Shown one piece after another: positions 63,769-64,000 of a DNA stretch of 64,000 nt (the stretch's first letter is position 1; each line of letters opens with the position of its first letter). Source of the DNA: Pseudomonas defluvii (lineage in GTDB: Bacteria; Pseudomonadota; Gammaproteobacteria; Pseudomonadales; Pseudomonadaceae); the NCBI RefSeq assembly GCF_001695625.1, contig NZ_MBPN01000001.1, forward strand, positions 59,294 to 123,293, given 5' to 3'. The translations under genes were made by a program, and so were the position numbers. The notes under the pieces are model-generated. The model worked only from the letters and a program-made list of their open reading frames with translations, did not search any database and was not told the origin of the DNA.

Positions 63769-64000
63769 GGGATGCACTAAGGTTTGGCTACCAACTAACG
63801 TGGCCAGTCATTCGACCTGGCTCAGAACCCATCGACCAGTCGGTAATGTGTTTGAGACCGGCAAGCGTCGAACCTGGAGCCATAACAACCGGTCTGACTG
63901 ACCCTATCCCAATGTTGACGAGGTAAAGTGGACCCATCGGTCAAGACAGTTTTTCAGCGAGTTTAAGCTGCGTCGCTTACTGCCACTGCAGCTGGTCGGC
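63769..64000. other. Right edge without a recognisable gene
   Basis: About 230 bp after the last iteron. Short frames here have no ribosome-binding site. An AAGGTTTGG segment near 63779 resembles an inverted half-iteron. A rep gene may begin past the edge. Confidence 0.4.

Overview
This window looks like the backbone of a large Pseudomonas plasmid (a megaplasmid, possibly of the IncP-2 type; that label is from memory of the family, not from a search). The reasons are: two partition-type ParB proteins plus a PRTRC-type ParB, a ParA, an array of about 18 imperfect 22-bp iterons, plasmid-carried copies of recA, dnaN and a sigma-70-family factor, a PRTRC cassette, conjugation-type ATPase and TraU-like genes, and no rRNA, tRNA or housekeeping operons. 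Codon use and the RecA and Pil-Chp proteins are Pseudomonas-like.

Layout. 1-6.1 kb (minus strand): type IVb pilus assembly operon (PilL/TcpQ-like, PilN secretin, PilO-like, a small membrane protein, PilP-like, GspE/PilQ ATPase cut by the window edge). 6.2-12 kb: membrane HD-domain protein, lipoprotein, HerA/VirB4-type ATPase, SprT-like metalloprotein, two unknown proteins. 12.1-24.3 kb (minus): a long accessory gene train built around a CobS/MoxR-like AAA+ ATPase, a CobT-like VWA protein and a DUF3150-like protein, with small proteins (two resembling ribosome modulation factor) and a PD-(D/E)XK nuclease. Almost every gene here has hairpins just upstream, and five share one covarying structured leader. 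24.8-26 kb: Toprim primase. 27-32.5 kb: parAB, a SPOR-like lipoprotein, a second ParB, a RusA-like protein. 32.6-43 kb (plus): a complete-looking Pil-Chp chemosensory operon (PilG, PilI, PilJ, PilK, ChpA, ChpB types). 43-50 kb: a frameshifted recA, a Tat-signal TraU-like protein, and a dnaN-sigma factor operon. 50-62.7 kb: an ExoI-like protein lacking key catalytic residues, a NADAR-like protein, the PRTRC cassette and small proteins. 62.7-63.8 kb: iteron array, a probable oriV; rep is presumably beyond the right edge.

Three repeated DNA signals tie the window together. (1) A 16-bp SphI-centred near-palindrome, GTTTCGCATGCKAAAC, occurs at 11 places plus one degenerate copy, densest around parAB; inside genes it encodes the same peptide, VSHAK, in unrelated proteins. 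It looks like a dispersed parS-like or nucleoid-protein site. (2) A promoter-like element, RGCAC-N8-CAYTATT, with exactly 8-bp spacing lies upstream of seven genes or operons for pili, chemosensing, envelope and conjugation-type functions. (3) A different element, GGTTCTGGCACA, lies 46-58 bp upstream of recA, dnaN-sigma, two PRTRC genes and one more operon. Together with the plasmid's own sigma factor these suggest a self-contained plasmid transcription programme.
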